Shown here: positions 10,501-17,879 of the stretch, one piece after another | How positions within the stretch are numbered: the first letter of the stretch is position 1 | Layout: each line of letters starts with the position of its first letter | From: Chloroflexota bacterium | GTDB lineage: Bacteria; Chloroflexota; Anaerolineae; Anaerolineales; UBA4823 | Direction: 5' to 3' | Assembly: GCA_012516075.1 (NCBI GenBank) | Contig: JAAYXE010000037.1 | Span: forward strand, 1-64,000 | DNA length: 64,000 bases | The notes under the pieces: generated by a model | Database searches by the model: none | The model's input: only the letters and a program-made list of their open reading frames with translations | Told to the model about the DNA's origin: nothing | Made by a program: the position numbers and the translations under genes

Positions 10501-13285
10501 AATCGCCCAGCGAATCGCTCAGCTTATACAGGTGCTGGCTGAACCAGGAGAGGGTATCCACATCGTCCGGGTTCAAACGCAGGACGTTGTGTGCAGCCTG
10601 CAGTGAGTCCTCCGAAAGCTGCGAAGCGCTGTACGCCTCTGCCAGATCCATATGGATGGCCGGGTTGAGTGAGTCGATCTGGGCGGCTTCCTGGAGGGCG
10701 GCGATGGCCGTTTCATACTGCCCCATGGCCAGGGCAACCTTTCCCAGCCCGGCGGACAGGCGCGTGCGCCAGTTGGGATCCTCGCACAATGAGGTTTCCA
10801 GCGCCCGGCGGTAGGCCTCGCGCGCTTTCGGCAGGTCACCGGTGGCGGCCAGTGCTTCCGCCAGCAGCGCCTGGGCTTCGGGCCGTTTGTGATCCATGCG
10901 GATCACACGTTCCAGCAGCGCGATAGCCTTTTGAGACTGGCTGGCAGAGAGCTGCGGTAAAGCCAGCAGCACACGCGCGTATTCCAGATAGGGCAGGGGA
11001 TCCTGAGGTTCGGACTGGATGTAGTCGTCCAGCGGGGCAACGGCCAGCTCCAGCTCGTTCTGTTCCAGCAGTGTCTTCGCATAGGCGTAGGCAAGCTGCG
11101 GGCAGCACTTCTTACCGGAAGGAAATGCCCGGTAGGCCTTCTCCAGGACCTCGCGCGCTTCCGCAAGGTGACCCAGGTGATGCAGGGTCTGCCCGAGCTT
11201 CAGGGCAATGCGCTGGTCGAGCTCGGACAGGCCGTTCTTATTCTTACAGGGGGGCTCGCCCGACTTGGGGAACACCAGGCTCGCAGCGCTGCGCAGAGAG
11301 AACAGGGCCTGGGTGGGGGCGTTCTCAGCCAGGTAGGCTTCTCCCAGCGCCAGGTGAATTTCGGGCGCCTCGGGGGCGGCCAGGCTGGCCGTGCGCAGCA
11401 CTTCCATTGCTTTCGGTGTATCGCCAGCTTCCTGGTAAATGTGTGCCTGTGCAAGCCAGGCGCAGGCCAGGGTGGGGGTGGAACGGACAGCCTGCTGGAA
11501 ATATTCCAGCCCCTTGTCGGTGTCTCCAACGGCCAGGCTGGCCTCACCAAGCAGGTGGAAGATCTCACCGTCGTCGGGAGCGAACTGGAGCGCCTGGTGG
11601 CAGGTCTCGGCTGCGAGCTCAGGCTGGCCGGCTTTCAGCGCACAGGCGGCCAGGTCTTTCATGTCTCCGATGGAAGTGGTGTCTTCGGTCTGGAAGCGAT
11701 CCATGAGGGCCATGCGCTGGGCGAGCGCGGCCTGCCATTCGCCAGCAGCCTCCAGGCTCTCAATGTACAGGCGAGCCAGGTTCATGTTGTCGGGCCAGAG
11801 CGTGTTCGCGGCGGCAGCCAGGGGGATCGCCTGCTGGGCGCTGCCCTGCTTTAAGCTCGCTTTTCCGGCGGCCTCCAGCAGCAGCGGATCGTTCGGCTTC
11901 TGCAGCATGCCCAGGCGAGCGGCCTGGAGCGCCGGGCCGGGCTGGTCGAGCATGTTCAGCAGGCTGGAGAGCTGGGCAAGCTGGAGGGCGGAGAGCTCGA
12001 AATAGGGGGTGTCGGCAGGGCCGGTAGATATCGGATTGGGATCCTTCATGCTGCGCGCCTGCTCTTCGGTCTGGTTCAACGCCTGCAGGGCAGCCTGCGT
12101 GGAAATTTCGAAATCACCCTGGTGGAAAGCGATCAGGGCCCTGCTGAGCCAGTACAGGGCATGGCCGGTTGAGGAAAGGTCGCCATTTTTTGCTTCCAGC
12201 AGCGCCTGGGCGTCCTCCAGCCGGCCGGCCTGAATCATGGAAAACGCCAGCTCTGCCCAGTAGCGGGGCGAGTCGGGGACCAACTGGCAGGCCTGCTTCC
12301 AGGCCGTGAAGGCACCCTGGTAATCTTCGAGCTCGCTGCAGACCGCGGCCAGTTTGGCGGCCAGCTGCGCCTGGGCGCTGCGAGCTGCGTCCAGTGCGTT
12401 CTGCAGGGTGTCTACGGTCTTTGCGGTTTCCCCACGGAACCAGTTGATGTTGGCCTCGGAGCGCAGGTGGTCCATCTCGGCCAGGGCTTTCGTCCACGCG
12501 GTGCCGGCTTCCTTTTGCTCGTTCGGGAACAGCGCCGGAGATTCGTTCCGACCCAGGTTCTGGTTGGCCGTTGTGGAGAGGATGCGCTCCACCAGCCCCG
12601 GACGCTGTCGGGAAAGGTATTCAAAGCCCGCCAGGCGCGTCTGGAAGGGGAGCTGGCGCAGCAGTAAAGCCAGCTTTTCATGCAGCTCCTGCTCGGGCAT
12701 TGGCAGGCAGAGCAGGGCGTGCAGGGAAATAACGGCCAGCCGGGCCAGGTTTTTCTGCGATTTTTCGTCGGTAAGCAGCGCGCTCAGAACAACATCCGGG
12801 TCGGGCACCATGCTCAGCAGGCAGGCCAGGACGGTGCCGCCCGACTGCCAGCCCCGGCTGTTGGTCCCCAGAATCACCTGAAAATCGCTGGAGAACGACT
12901 GCCAGGAATCGGAAATATTCCTCTCACGCAGGGCAATCGCTACCAGGCCTGCCTGCCCGATGCGGTTCAGGTTGGCCAGATCGAGCTGCGGCCATTCCTG
13001 CAGTGCACGGTTCGAGAGCTGGCGCAGGGTGGCCGGCACGGGCTGGGGAGGCACGGACTGCAGAGCAGCGATATCCATCGAGCTGCGCAGGTCGAGGAGC
13101 GCCAGCGAGCCAGGCGTCCAGCTTTCCAGCCGGTGGGGCAGCTCTTCCAGGGCGCGCAGTCCCAGATCGGTGCTCTCCAGACACTTCCAAATAGTTGCAT
13201 CCTGGCGCAGCGCCAGGACGAGTACCTGCCAGTCTTCTTTTGAGAAACAGGATTGCAGCGAGAGGGTAAAGTTTGATGTGTTCAT
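7595..13285 (-). CDS. giant tetratricopeptide-repeat protein
   Basis: At 1896 residues this is the largest gene of the window. From about residue 290 to the end it is nearly continuous TPR: repeated 34-residue units with the W/L-G-Y-A-F-A-P pattern, for example near the C-terminus YLLGSQLRRAGQLDQAVHHL followed by ALQLDPD. The first 280 residues are helical but not clearly TPR. No signal peptide, membrane segment or enzymatic domain is visible, so it is probably a cytoplasmic scaffold. It is encoded 10 bases before the TPR/C25 peptidase and after a run of small membrane proteins and ftsZ, which suggests one complex. Start ATG at 13285; no frame disruption over 5.7 kb. Confidence 0.88.
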   Translation of the reverse strand: MNTSNFTLSLQSCFSKEDWQVLVLALRQDATIWKCLESTDLGLRALEELPHRLESWTPGSLALLDLRSSMDIAALQSVPPQPVPATLRQLSNRALQEWPQLDLANLNRIGQAGLVAIALRERNISDSWQSFSSDFQVILGTNSRGWQSGGTVLACLLSMVPDPDVVLSALLTDEKSQKNLARLAVISLHALLCLPMPEQELHEKLALLLRQLPFQTRLAGFEYLSRQRPGLVERILSTTANQNLGRNESPALFPNEQKEAGTAWTKALAEMDHLRSEANINWFRGETAKTVDTLQNALDAARSAQAQLAAKLAAVCSELEDYQGAFTAWKQACQLVPDSPRYWAELAFSMIQAGRLEDAQALLEAKNGDLSSTGHALYWLSRALIAFHQGDFEISTQAALQALNQTEEQARSMKDPNPISTGPADTPYFELSALQLAQLSSLLNMLDQPGPALQAARLGMLQKPNDPLLLEAAGKASLKQGSAQQAIPLAAAANTLWPDNMNLARLYIESLEAAGEWQAALAQRMALMDRFQTEDTTSIGDMKDLAACALKAGQPELAAETCHQALQFAPDDGEIFHLLGEASLAVGDTDKGLEYFQQAVRSTPTLACAWLAQAHIYQEAGDTPKAMEVLRTASLAAPEAPEIHLALGEAYLAENAPTQALFSLRSAASLVFPKSGEPPCKNKNGLSELDQRIALKLGQTLHHLGHLAEAREVLEKAYRAFPSGKKCCPQLAYAYAKTLLEQNELELAVAPLDDYIQSEPQDPLPYLEYARVLLALPQLSASQSQKAIALLERVIRMDHKRPEAQALLAEALAATGDLPKAREAYRRALETSLCEDPNWRTRLSAGLGKVALAMGQYETAIAALQEAAQIDSLNPAIHMDLAEAYSASQLSEDSLQAAHNVLRLNPDDVDTLSWFSQHLYKLSDSLGDYQFEARKEAFQALQRAVHLAPHRGDLLVRLAQVNLDSGRPSDALDTLLKMVPEPARDGSGWISDVQASPQDLLQAAHQLASLHEFEMASRVLERAVAIQQSSGEPCGERDSVCVDLLSELAYTQQQAGNPTRALEAVNQALAIEPEMPYLYLQRANLLVDLQSPQTALETLQAALDLPALNNEVSEHDLPVLVAIHQQFALLLRSLGRPAEALKYAEKAMELEGDAPGRGRHLAAEILTALLQPRRAAELLAGQDENLENAWAPFQYACLIAETALAAGDEERATRAAGEAAQINAGHPQVLAIQAQLLARQGDSAAALNTLQKAVNAAENLPQIPETAGTDPASSVLPVNAALDLITRSLPAWRAIGMAALELHDWDTAINCFCRICAAAPDEPLSHLLYARALALRAEAQRLLQAVDVVRHAPGIAALGEEHFINFQSAVERARQLLGTPDKDSQALLAALEARGKAAFCSNLQSAEELKETAAGPDDTAALILNYRTVEQPILAAEAAQTYPNEPRILLALSLAMEKANARYALGVAASAVERYADLKPAAGDEAALANALLARLAYEYGSRSTDRISAQDAIRAALDYWPDEPRWHILAARIHLPEDPQAAIEHYRKAVQLEPENLDTYFALSEIYEQNQEWDQAIKVLEQAGQIAPENEDVWMTLAGLQLQVGDLENAANNADRAIELSDHTPETLLLRARVALEANSPRGAQSRAQAVLRLFPNNLEALQIMAQALKALDQPAEALTWIEKSIPLVDDPLPLLIERVRLIKAAQGLEASARALQELAQQYPGDAEVLAMLAETQFEQGQIDAGLQTARQALQGSKGSLEPHMEALLHYLLGSQLRRAGQLDQAVHHLSEALQLDPDRFEAYMELGQTQRDRRQLAQALQVYQQAIDLFPYDPRPYHQAGVTLKEMKDYLAAESMLRRAADLAPDDVTIHRLLGAVVALNLVHNRRPAAEKQA

Positions 13286-13323
13286 TGAGCAGCTACTACA
13301 GAATCAGGGATACCAGAAAGTGA

Positions 13324-13650
13324 TCAGGCGAATAAGCGCAGCGCCAGCCAGCAGGCAGCTGCGACCATGAGGATGCCGGTTATGCTGAGGAAAATACCAA
13401 TCCCGGTAGTGGTGCGCACGAGCTGGTTCAGCGCTTCGAGCAGTTTTGTGGCGTTGCCCACCAGCCCGGCCACATCCTCAGCGATTCCTTTCTGGGCCAG
13501 CCGTGTGGTCTGTTCAGCCAGGATGCGCACTTCGTTGTTGCGAGAGCTGACCGCCAGAATGATGACACCGGCGACAAAGGTGGCGATACCGAGCAGGAAC
13601 AGCGTGAGCGCCATAAGCGTGAGCAGGTTATAAGGGGTCAATTCAGCCAT
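13324..13650 (-). CDS. small protein with two membrane segments
   Basis: This 108-residue protein has hydrophobic helices at about residues 9-34 and 82-106. Between them lies a roughly 45-residue amphipathic, coiled-coil-like stretch rich in Ala, Leu, Glu and Gln. I do not recognise a named family. The hairpin topology with a coiled middle resembles small membrane scaffolds. The start overlaps the stop of the upstream gene by 8 bases, which implies translational coupling. Its place between an LCP-like protein and the giant TPR protein suggests it anchors the cluster's complex to the membrane. Confidence 0.75.
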   Translation of the reverse strand: MAELTPYNLLTLMALTLFLLGIATFVAGVIILAVSSRNNEVRILAEQTTRLAQKGIAEDVAGLVGNATKLLEALNQLVRTTTGIGIFLSITGILMVAAACWLALRLFA

Positions 13651-14464
13651 TGTAGGCCTCCGCGAAATGACCGGGCTGCTTGATGTTCAACCCGGGAGTG
13701 CTGGTTGTATCGGGAAGGGTGGGGAACCGGCACACGCGGTTGCCGGGTATCCCCAGGAAGGTCCAGTCGGACAGGATCTGCTCGCTGGTCAGGTCAGTGT
13801 GGAAGTGTCCCTGCAGGCGGTCGACCAGAGCCAGGGGATCCAGATCTGCGGCTTTGTAGCTGCTGTAGCACAGGGCCTGCAGCAGCGCCGTGTGGGCAGC
13901 CAGAGCGCCTTCCGGATCCCGGGCTGCGGAGGGGAACTCGTCAACCGGCAGGATGGTGCAGTCCCCGGCATCGCCCACCGCGCAGCCAAAGAAATCGACC
14001 AGCTTTCCCATTCCGGCCCGGTCGATCAGCATGTAGTTGTTCCACCACAGGTCGCGGCGCTGAATGCTCTCGAAGAAAGCCGGAACGGGGGTGCCGTTTT
14101 CATCCAGGGCAAAGGCCTCATCCAGCGCCAGACCGGTCTCCGGATCGTTCTGCAGCCGGGCGGGGAAGAGCGGCGCCAGATTGATCCCGGGAGCTGGCGG
14201 GTAGTACAGGATCAGCCACAGGCTCTCGAGTGCCGGTTCATCAGCTTGCAGGTCATCCACGCCGATCACCAGGATATTGCGCTGTCCGGATGGCAGTGCC
14301 TCAATGCCGGCCTGATTTTCCTCTTCCTGAGGCTGTCCGGTGACCTGGGCTCCGGCAAGAGCCCGGGCCTGCTGCTCTCTGGCCAGCGCGGCCGAAGCAC
14401 CCAGCGTAAAGCCGGTGATCAGGCAGGCCGCGAACAGGCAGAGCAGAAGAAAAGCCTTTTTCAT
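13643..14464 (-). CDS. secreted protein with degenerate LCP (LytR-CpsA-Psr)-like domain
   Basis: The ATG at 14464, preceded by GAGGTAGC, gives a 273-residue protein with an N-terminal signal anchor (MKKAFLLLCLFAACLITGFT, residues 1-20). The mature part begins with NILVIGVDDLQ (about 64-74), the first strand pattern of LCP proteins, and continues with a segment like their lVDxxGG region (MGKLVDFFGCAVGDAG). The Arg and Asp residues that bind pyrophosphate in active LCP ligases are not evident, so it may bind polyprenyl or sugar substrates without catalysis, or the resemblance may be distant. It sits outside the cell membrane, in a cluster with a cytoskeletal FtsZ. Overlaps the next gene. Confidence 0.6.
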   Translation of the reverse strand: MKKAFLLLCLFAACLITGFTLGASAALAREQQARALAGAQVTGQPQEEENQAGIEALPSGQRNILVIGVDDLQADEPALESLWLILYYPPAPGINLAPLFPARLQNDPETGLALDEAFALDENGTPVPAFFESIQRRDLWWNNYMLIDRAGMGKLVDFFGCAVGDAGDCTILPVDEFPSAARDPEGALAAHTALLQALCYSSYKAADLDPLALVDRLQGHFHTDLTSEQILSDWTFLGIPGNRVCRFPTLPDTTSTPGLNIKQPGHFAEAYNG

Positions 14465-14466
14465 CG

Positions 14467-14688
14467 CTACCTCAAAACCACAACCAGGTAGCCGGAGACG
14501 AATCCCAGCAGCAGGCCGGTTCCGGCGGTGAAGGCGATCAGCTTTAACCATGAGGCCTTTTGAAAGCGGTCCACCCCGTTGTAGACGGCATGGATGAGCC
14601 GGCGCAGGGCGGTGGCCTCTTCCATGACCTGAATGGCTGCGTTCCAGAACGCAATTTCAACACGCTGAGTCAGTCGGGCAGAATTCAT
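14467..14688 (-). CDS. small tail-anchored membrane protein
   Basis: The ATG at 14688 has GAGGAA eight bases upstream and gives 73 residues. A longer reading from 14886 overlaps the neighbouring gene and has no site, so it is rejected. The first 45 residues are amphipathic helix with charged faces. A single hydrophobic segment (about 50-71) ends almost at the C-terminus, so the protein is probably tail-anchored with a cytoplasmic helix. No family is recognised. It ends 2 bases before the LCP-like gene starts, indicating co-translation. Confidence 0.72.
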   Translation of the reverse strand: MNSARLTQRVEIAFWNAAIQVMEEATALRRLIHAVYNGVDRFQKASWLKLIAFTAGTGLLLGFVSGYLVVVLR

Positions 14689-14725
14689 GATGTTCCTCAC
14701 AACGCGGATCCTTCCTGGGTCTTGC

Positions 14726-14950
14726 TCAGCGCGAGGTGCTGATTTTGAGGATCTTTCCCTGTCCGTTGGCCACCACGCGCACCGAGCGGGAGAGTTTCTT
14801 CCCGCCGGCGACCTCCACCCGGGTGGAGAAGGTGAGCACATAAGTCCCTGCAGTGGCATTCTGTTTCTGCACTTTGGGCCGCACACCTGAAAATTCAGGG
14901 AATTTGCGCTGTATCTGTCGGGTGATATCGTTTACCAGGTCTCGGTTCAT
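14726..14950 (-). CDS. small soluble hypothetical protein
   Basis: This is a 74-residue, basic, non-membrane protein. An N-terminal amphipathic helix (residues 1-20) is followed by alternating beta-like segments (about 31-73) with many Val, Lys and Ser. It lies between ftsZ (50 bases upstream) and the tail-anchored protein. No family is recognised. Given its place directly behind ftsZ it could be a modulator of the filament, but this is positional inference only. Confidence 0.65.
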   Translation of the reverse strand: MNRDLVNDITRQIQRKFPEFSGVRPKVQKQNATAGTYVLTFSTRVEVAGGKKLSRSVRVVANGQGKILKISTSR

Positions 14951-15000
14951 GCCTGTCCCAATTCTTCCGGTTGGTAGTTCGGTACGTTGATTACGATTGA

Positions 15001-16185
15001 TCAGGCGGCCCGCAGCCGGCGGCGCAGGAACGCCGGGACGTCCAGATTCTGGCTCGAAAGCGTGGCGGGGTAAACGACCGGCTCGCCGGGTTCAGCTTCA
15101 AATTTGATCATCTCAGGGCCGGCCGGCAGCGGTTCGGGGGCGGGGTCTGCGGCGGCAGGCCGCTGGACCGGCTGCGGCTCGGGTTTGTGAACCCCGGCCA
15201 TGGCTTCTTCGAGCGTGGGCGCTCCCAGACCGGTGATGACCAGGATCACCTGCACCCGGTCTTCCATGGTCGGGTTGTTGTTCACGCCGAGCACAATCTC
15301 GGTCTCCACGCCGGTCTGGGACTGCAGTTTGAGCAGGGATTCCTGAACTTCGAGCAGGGTGAGGTCGTCGCCGCCGGTGAAGTTGGCGATCACGCCGGCC
15401 GCGCGATCCAGGGAAACGCTGTCCAGCAGGGGGTGGTGCAGCGCCTGATCCAGGGCATCCTGGGTTTTGTTCGGGCCGTAGCCCTGTCCGATGGCCATCA
15501 GTGCACCGCCGCCCAGGCGGATCAGGCGGCGAATGTGGGCGAAATCGACGTTGATCATGCCGGGTTCGGTGATCAGCTCGGCGATGCCCTGAACCGACTG
15601 GCGCAGGATATCGTCTGCCAGGCGGAAAGCGACTTCGAGGGAGAGGTTGCGTGGTGCAATATAGAGCAGGCGGTCGTTCGGGATGGAGATCAGGGTGTTG
15701 GTGTGTTTGCGCAGGCGGGCCAGGCCCTCGGCGGCGTTCTTCTGGCGGCGGCCCATCTCAAATGAGAACGGGGTGGTCACCACGGCGATGGTCACAGCGC
15801 CGACCGAGCGCGCAATCTCCGCTGCCACGGGGATGGAACCTGTGCCGGTACCGCCGCCCATTCCGGCGGTGAGAAAGACCATGTCGGCGCCGTGCAGGGC
15901 CCTGGCGATCTCTTTGGCGCTTTCTTTGGCCGCTTCCATGCCGACGCGCGGATCGCCGCCGGCGCCCAGGCCGCGGGTGCTCCGCGGGCCAAGCTGGATC
16001 TTCACCGGGGCGGGATTTTTCTCCAGTGCCTGGTGGTCGGTGTTGGCGGCGATGAACTCCACTCCTCGCAGCCCCAGTTCGATCATGCGCTCTACAGCGT
16101 TGCAGCCCCCACCTCCCAGACCAAGGACCTTCAATACCGGTTTGTGAACATTCGCTATGTCGATTGGAGTTGATGTTTGCACCAT
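15001..16185 (-). CDS. ftsZ: FtsZ-family tubulin-like GTPase with altered T7 loop
   Basis: This 394-residue protein has the FtsZ core: GLGGGGCNAVERM (T1, about 22-34), the tubulin signature GGGTGTG (110-116), and TTPFSFEMGRR (T5 region). The C-terminus carries a proline-rich linker and the tail DVPAFLRRR, like the peptide that binds FtsA or SepF. The T7 synergy loop reads NVDFAH (212-217), where typical FtsZ has NVDFAD; the second catalytic Asp is replaced by His217, checked directly in the bases at 15535-15552. Reduced or altered GTP hydrolysis is the expected result from what is known of FtsZ. No fts or mur genes are nearby, so this is not the usual division cluster. It leads the cluster that ends with the C25 peptidase. 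Confidence 0.93.
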   Translation of the reverse strand: MVQTSTPIDIANVHKPVLKVLGLGGGGCNAVERMIELGLRGVEFIAANTDHQALEKNPAPVKIQLGPRSTRGLGAGGDPRVGMEAAKESAKEIARALHGADMVFLTAGMGGGTGTGSIPVAAEIARSVGAVTIAVVTTPFSFEMGRRQKNAAEGLARLRKHTNTLISIPNDRLLYIAPRNLSLEVAFRLADDILRQSVQGIAELITEPGMINVDFAHIRRLIRLGGGALMAIGQGYGPNKTQDALDQALHHPLLDSVSLDRAAGVIANFTGGDDLTLLEVQESLLKLQSQTGVETEIVLGVNNNPTMEDRVQVILVITGLGAPTLEEAMAGVHKPEPQPVQRPAAADPAPEPLPAGPEMIKFEAEPGEPVVYPATLSSQNLDVPAFLRRRLRAA

Positions 16186-16325
16186 TGCTTTCCCTTTCTT
16201 CTTATCCAGACGATCTACAAGCCGTATGACGCCTGCCTTTTTGTTGTGATCATCGAGTCTTGCTCCGGACAGACCACCGGCGGATTCTCGAACTGATAAG
16301 CAGCCGGCTTTTCTGTTCTGCTGTC

Positions 16326-17693
16326 CTATACTGTTGCAAGTACCGTGCCATCCGGCAGCAGCCGGTCGACAATGCAGCCGCTCTTGCGCAGCGCTGCCAG
16401 CACTTCATCCGGAAAGTCCTGCGACCCGCCGGCAACGGTCACGCGCCGGGCGAGACGGGCTTCCTCCAGCGAGAAGCCGATCGTCGGATGGCACTCCTGG
16501 ACAAAGGGACGGATGCTGTCGAGATGCCATTCATTGATCCCCCACTCGTAGAGCGGAACCAGCAGGTAGTGTTCGATGGGGTGGTCGCCAGCGGGGCCGC
16601 TTTTTTCCACCGCGCGGCGGATGGAATGTTGTGCCGCCGGGGCGGTGTTCTGAGCAAAGAGAATCCCCTTCCACCACTGGTGCAGCTTCTGCGCGGCAGG
16701 AAGCTGGACGCCTTCCAGGGTGACCCAGGCGTGCTGGTGAAACGGGCTGCTCTCCGCAGCCGACAGCAGCCAGAAATTGCAGCACAGCACCTCGGCCGGG
16801 ATGGGGTCGATCAGGACTACCCCCGATTCGTCCCGGAGGGGACGGTCCTCCGTGCGGTTCATCGCCTGAGAAATGGTCAGGTTGACTTCTGCATGGGTCT
16901 GTGCGTCCACCGCGGGCGCGCCCGGGTTGTTTTGATCCCCAGGCCGGGCGCCGGCGCGCAGCAGCAGGACCGGGCGCCGCTCACCGATCTCGGCTTCCAT
17001 AATCGCCAGATACCAGTCGAAAATGCGGAAACCGCGGTGGTCCTCGGCTCCGGGCGGCGTCCAGTAGGGCCGGGCCGTGGGCCAGCGTTCGGGCCCGCCG
17101 GCGCCCCAGTTGACCGGCCGGTTGCCGGTCCAGGCGTAGGCGCTGAAGGCCAGCGCATCGAGGATTTCATGATCGTTTCTGCGGATGATGGCGCGCAGGG
17201 CGGAGCGCAGGAAGGCCAGATCCCAGTAATCGCCGCCGGGCTCCAGGGGCGAGAACACGGGATGGATGCCCGCTTTGTGGGCCAGATGGGCCAGCGGCAG
17301 GTAGATATCCAGGAAGCGTTCGACGAGGTCGTTCTGCGCCCAGGCGGCCGAGGTCCAGGAGGCGCGCAGGTTGGGGCGGTCGAACAGCGCGATGTAATGG
17401 ACGCCCCAGCGGGCGTACTGCTCGAAGCTCAGCCGGTACTCCGAGTAGCCGGTCTGCGAGTGGATCGGAATACAGTAATGAATCACGGGCTCGACGCCCT
17501 GATCGATCAACGCCTGGATGAAGAATTCGGGAATGGATCGCTCGGGGGAGGCCAGCAGGGTGACCCATGAACTCCCCATCGATTTCAGCTGTGGAAGCCA
17601 GATGCGCAGGTCACTTTCCTGGTAGTGCAGGTTGTCAGGAAAGTAATGAAAACCGAGGCGAGTGTTGCGAGGAGGAAGGGGGTAATGTGGCAT
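16326..17693 (-). CDS. TIM-barrel protein, glycoside-hydrolase-like, unknown substrate
   Basis: The ATG at 17693 is chosen because a GAGG site precedes it and because it lies just behind a sigma-54 promoter; the longer reading to 17861 would include that promoter. The 455-residue protein begins RLGFHYFPDN and shows alternating strands and helices in the manner of glycosidase TIM barrels, with WVTLLAS, EPVIHYCIPI, YIALFDRPN and HPVFSPLEPGGDYW as probable strand ends. Acidic residues in the last two could be catalytic. The last third (about 350-455) is a separate small domain. No signal peptide is seen. Related genes occur as hypothetical proteins in Chloroflexota by my recollection; no substrate can be assigned. 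Confidence 0.7.
   Translation of the reverse strand: MPHYPLPPRNTRLGFHYFPDNLHYQESDLRIWLPQLKSMGSSWVTLLASPERSIPEFFIQALIDQGVEPVIHYCIPIHSQTGYSEYRLSFEQYARWGVHYIALFDRPNLRASWTSAAWAQNDLVERFLDIYLPLAHLAHKAGIHPVFSPLEPGGDYWDLAFLRSALRAIIRRNDHEILDALAFSAYAWTGNRPVNWGAGGPERWPTARPYWTPPGAEDHRGFRIFDWYLAIMEAEIGERRPVLLLRAGARPGDQNNPGAPAVDAQTHAEVNLTISQAMNRTEDRPLRDESGVVLIDPIPAEVLCCNFWLLSAAESSPFHQHAWVTLEGVQLPAAQKLHQWWKGILFAQNTAPAAQHSIRRAVEKSGPAGDHPIEHYLLVPLYEWGINEWHLDSIRPFVQECHPTIGFSLEEARLARRVTVAGGSQDFPDEVLAALRKSGCIVDRLLPDGTVLATV
16334..16350 (-). promoter_or_regulatory. sigma-54 promoter (-24/-12) upstream of ftsZ
   Basis: The minus strand reads TGGCACGGTACTTGCAA, a perfect match to the TGGCAC-N5-TTGC pattern with GG and GC 12 bases apart. 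It lies inside the last codons of the preceding TIM-barrel gene, about 150 bases before the ftsZ start, so transcription would begin near 16324. It shares the extended TTGCAACA with two other elements of this window. As the sequence also encodes protein, coincidence is possible, but the exact agreement makes a real promoter likely. Confidence 0.75.
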
Positions 17694-17733
17694 ATAAACC
17701 TCGTAAAAATTCTGCGAATTTCCGATAAATATG

Positions 17734-17750
17734 TTGCAAGAGCTATGCCA
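17734..17750 (-). promoter_or_regulatory. sigma-54 promoter (-24/-12) of the TIM-barrel gene
   Basis: The minus strand reads TGGCATAGCTCTTGCAA with exact 12-base GG-GC spacing, followed by CAT as TTGCAACAT. It sits in an intergenic region. The predicted transcript start is near 17724, about 31 bases before the ATG at 17693. The plus strand of the same gap has only a TATAAT (17768-17773) without a -35 box for the divergent lipoprotein gene. Confidence 0.83.
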
Positions 17751-17879
17751 TTTCCCCCGACAAGCGATATAATAGGTGCCATCGCACTCCATATTTATGG
17801 AAATAAAACGAATATTTAATGATGTAAGCAGATGCCGTACTGCGCCTCCAGGCATCTCCATCTTGCTGAAAGATAGACT

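Noticed and set aside
4885..12005. Long open frames on the plus strand opposite the peptidase and TPR genes (up to 468 codons)
   Set aside because: They have no ribosome-binding sites, low-complexity Gln/Gly/Ala compositions and no family features. They are shadows caused by the GC-rich third positions of the minus-strand genes.
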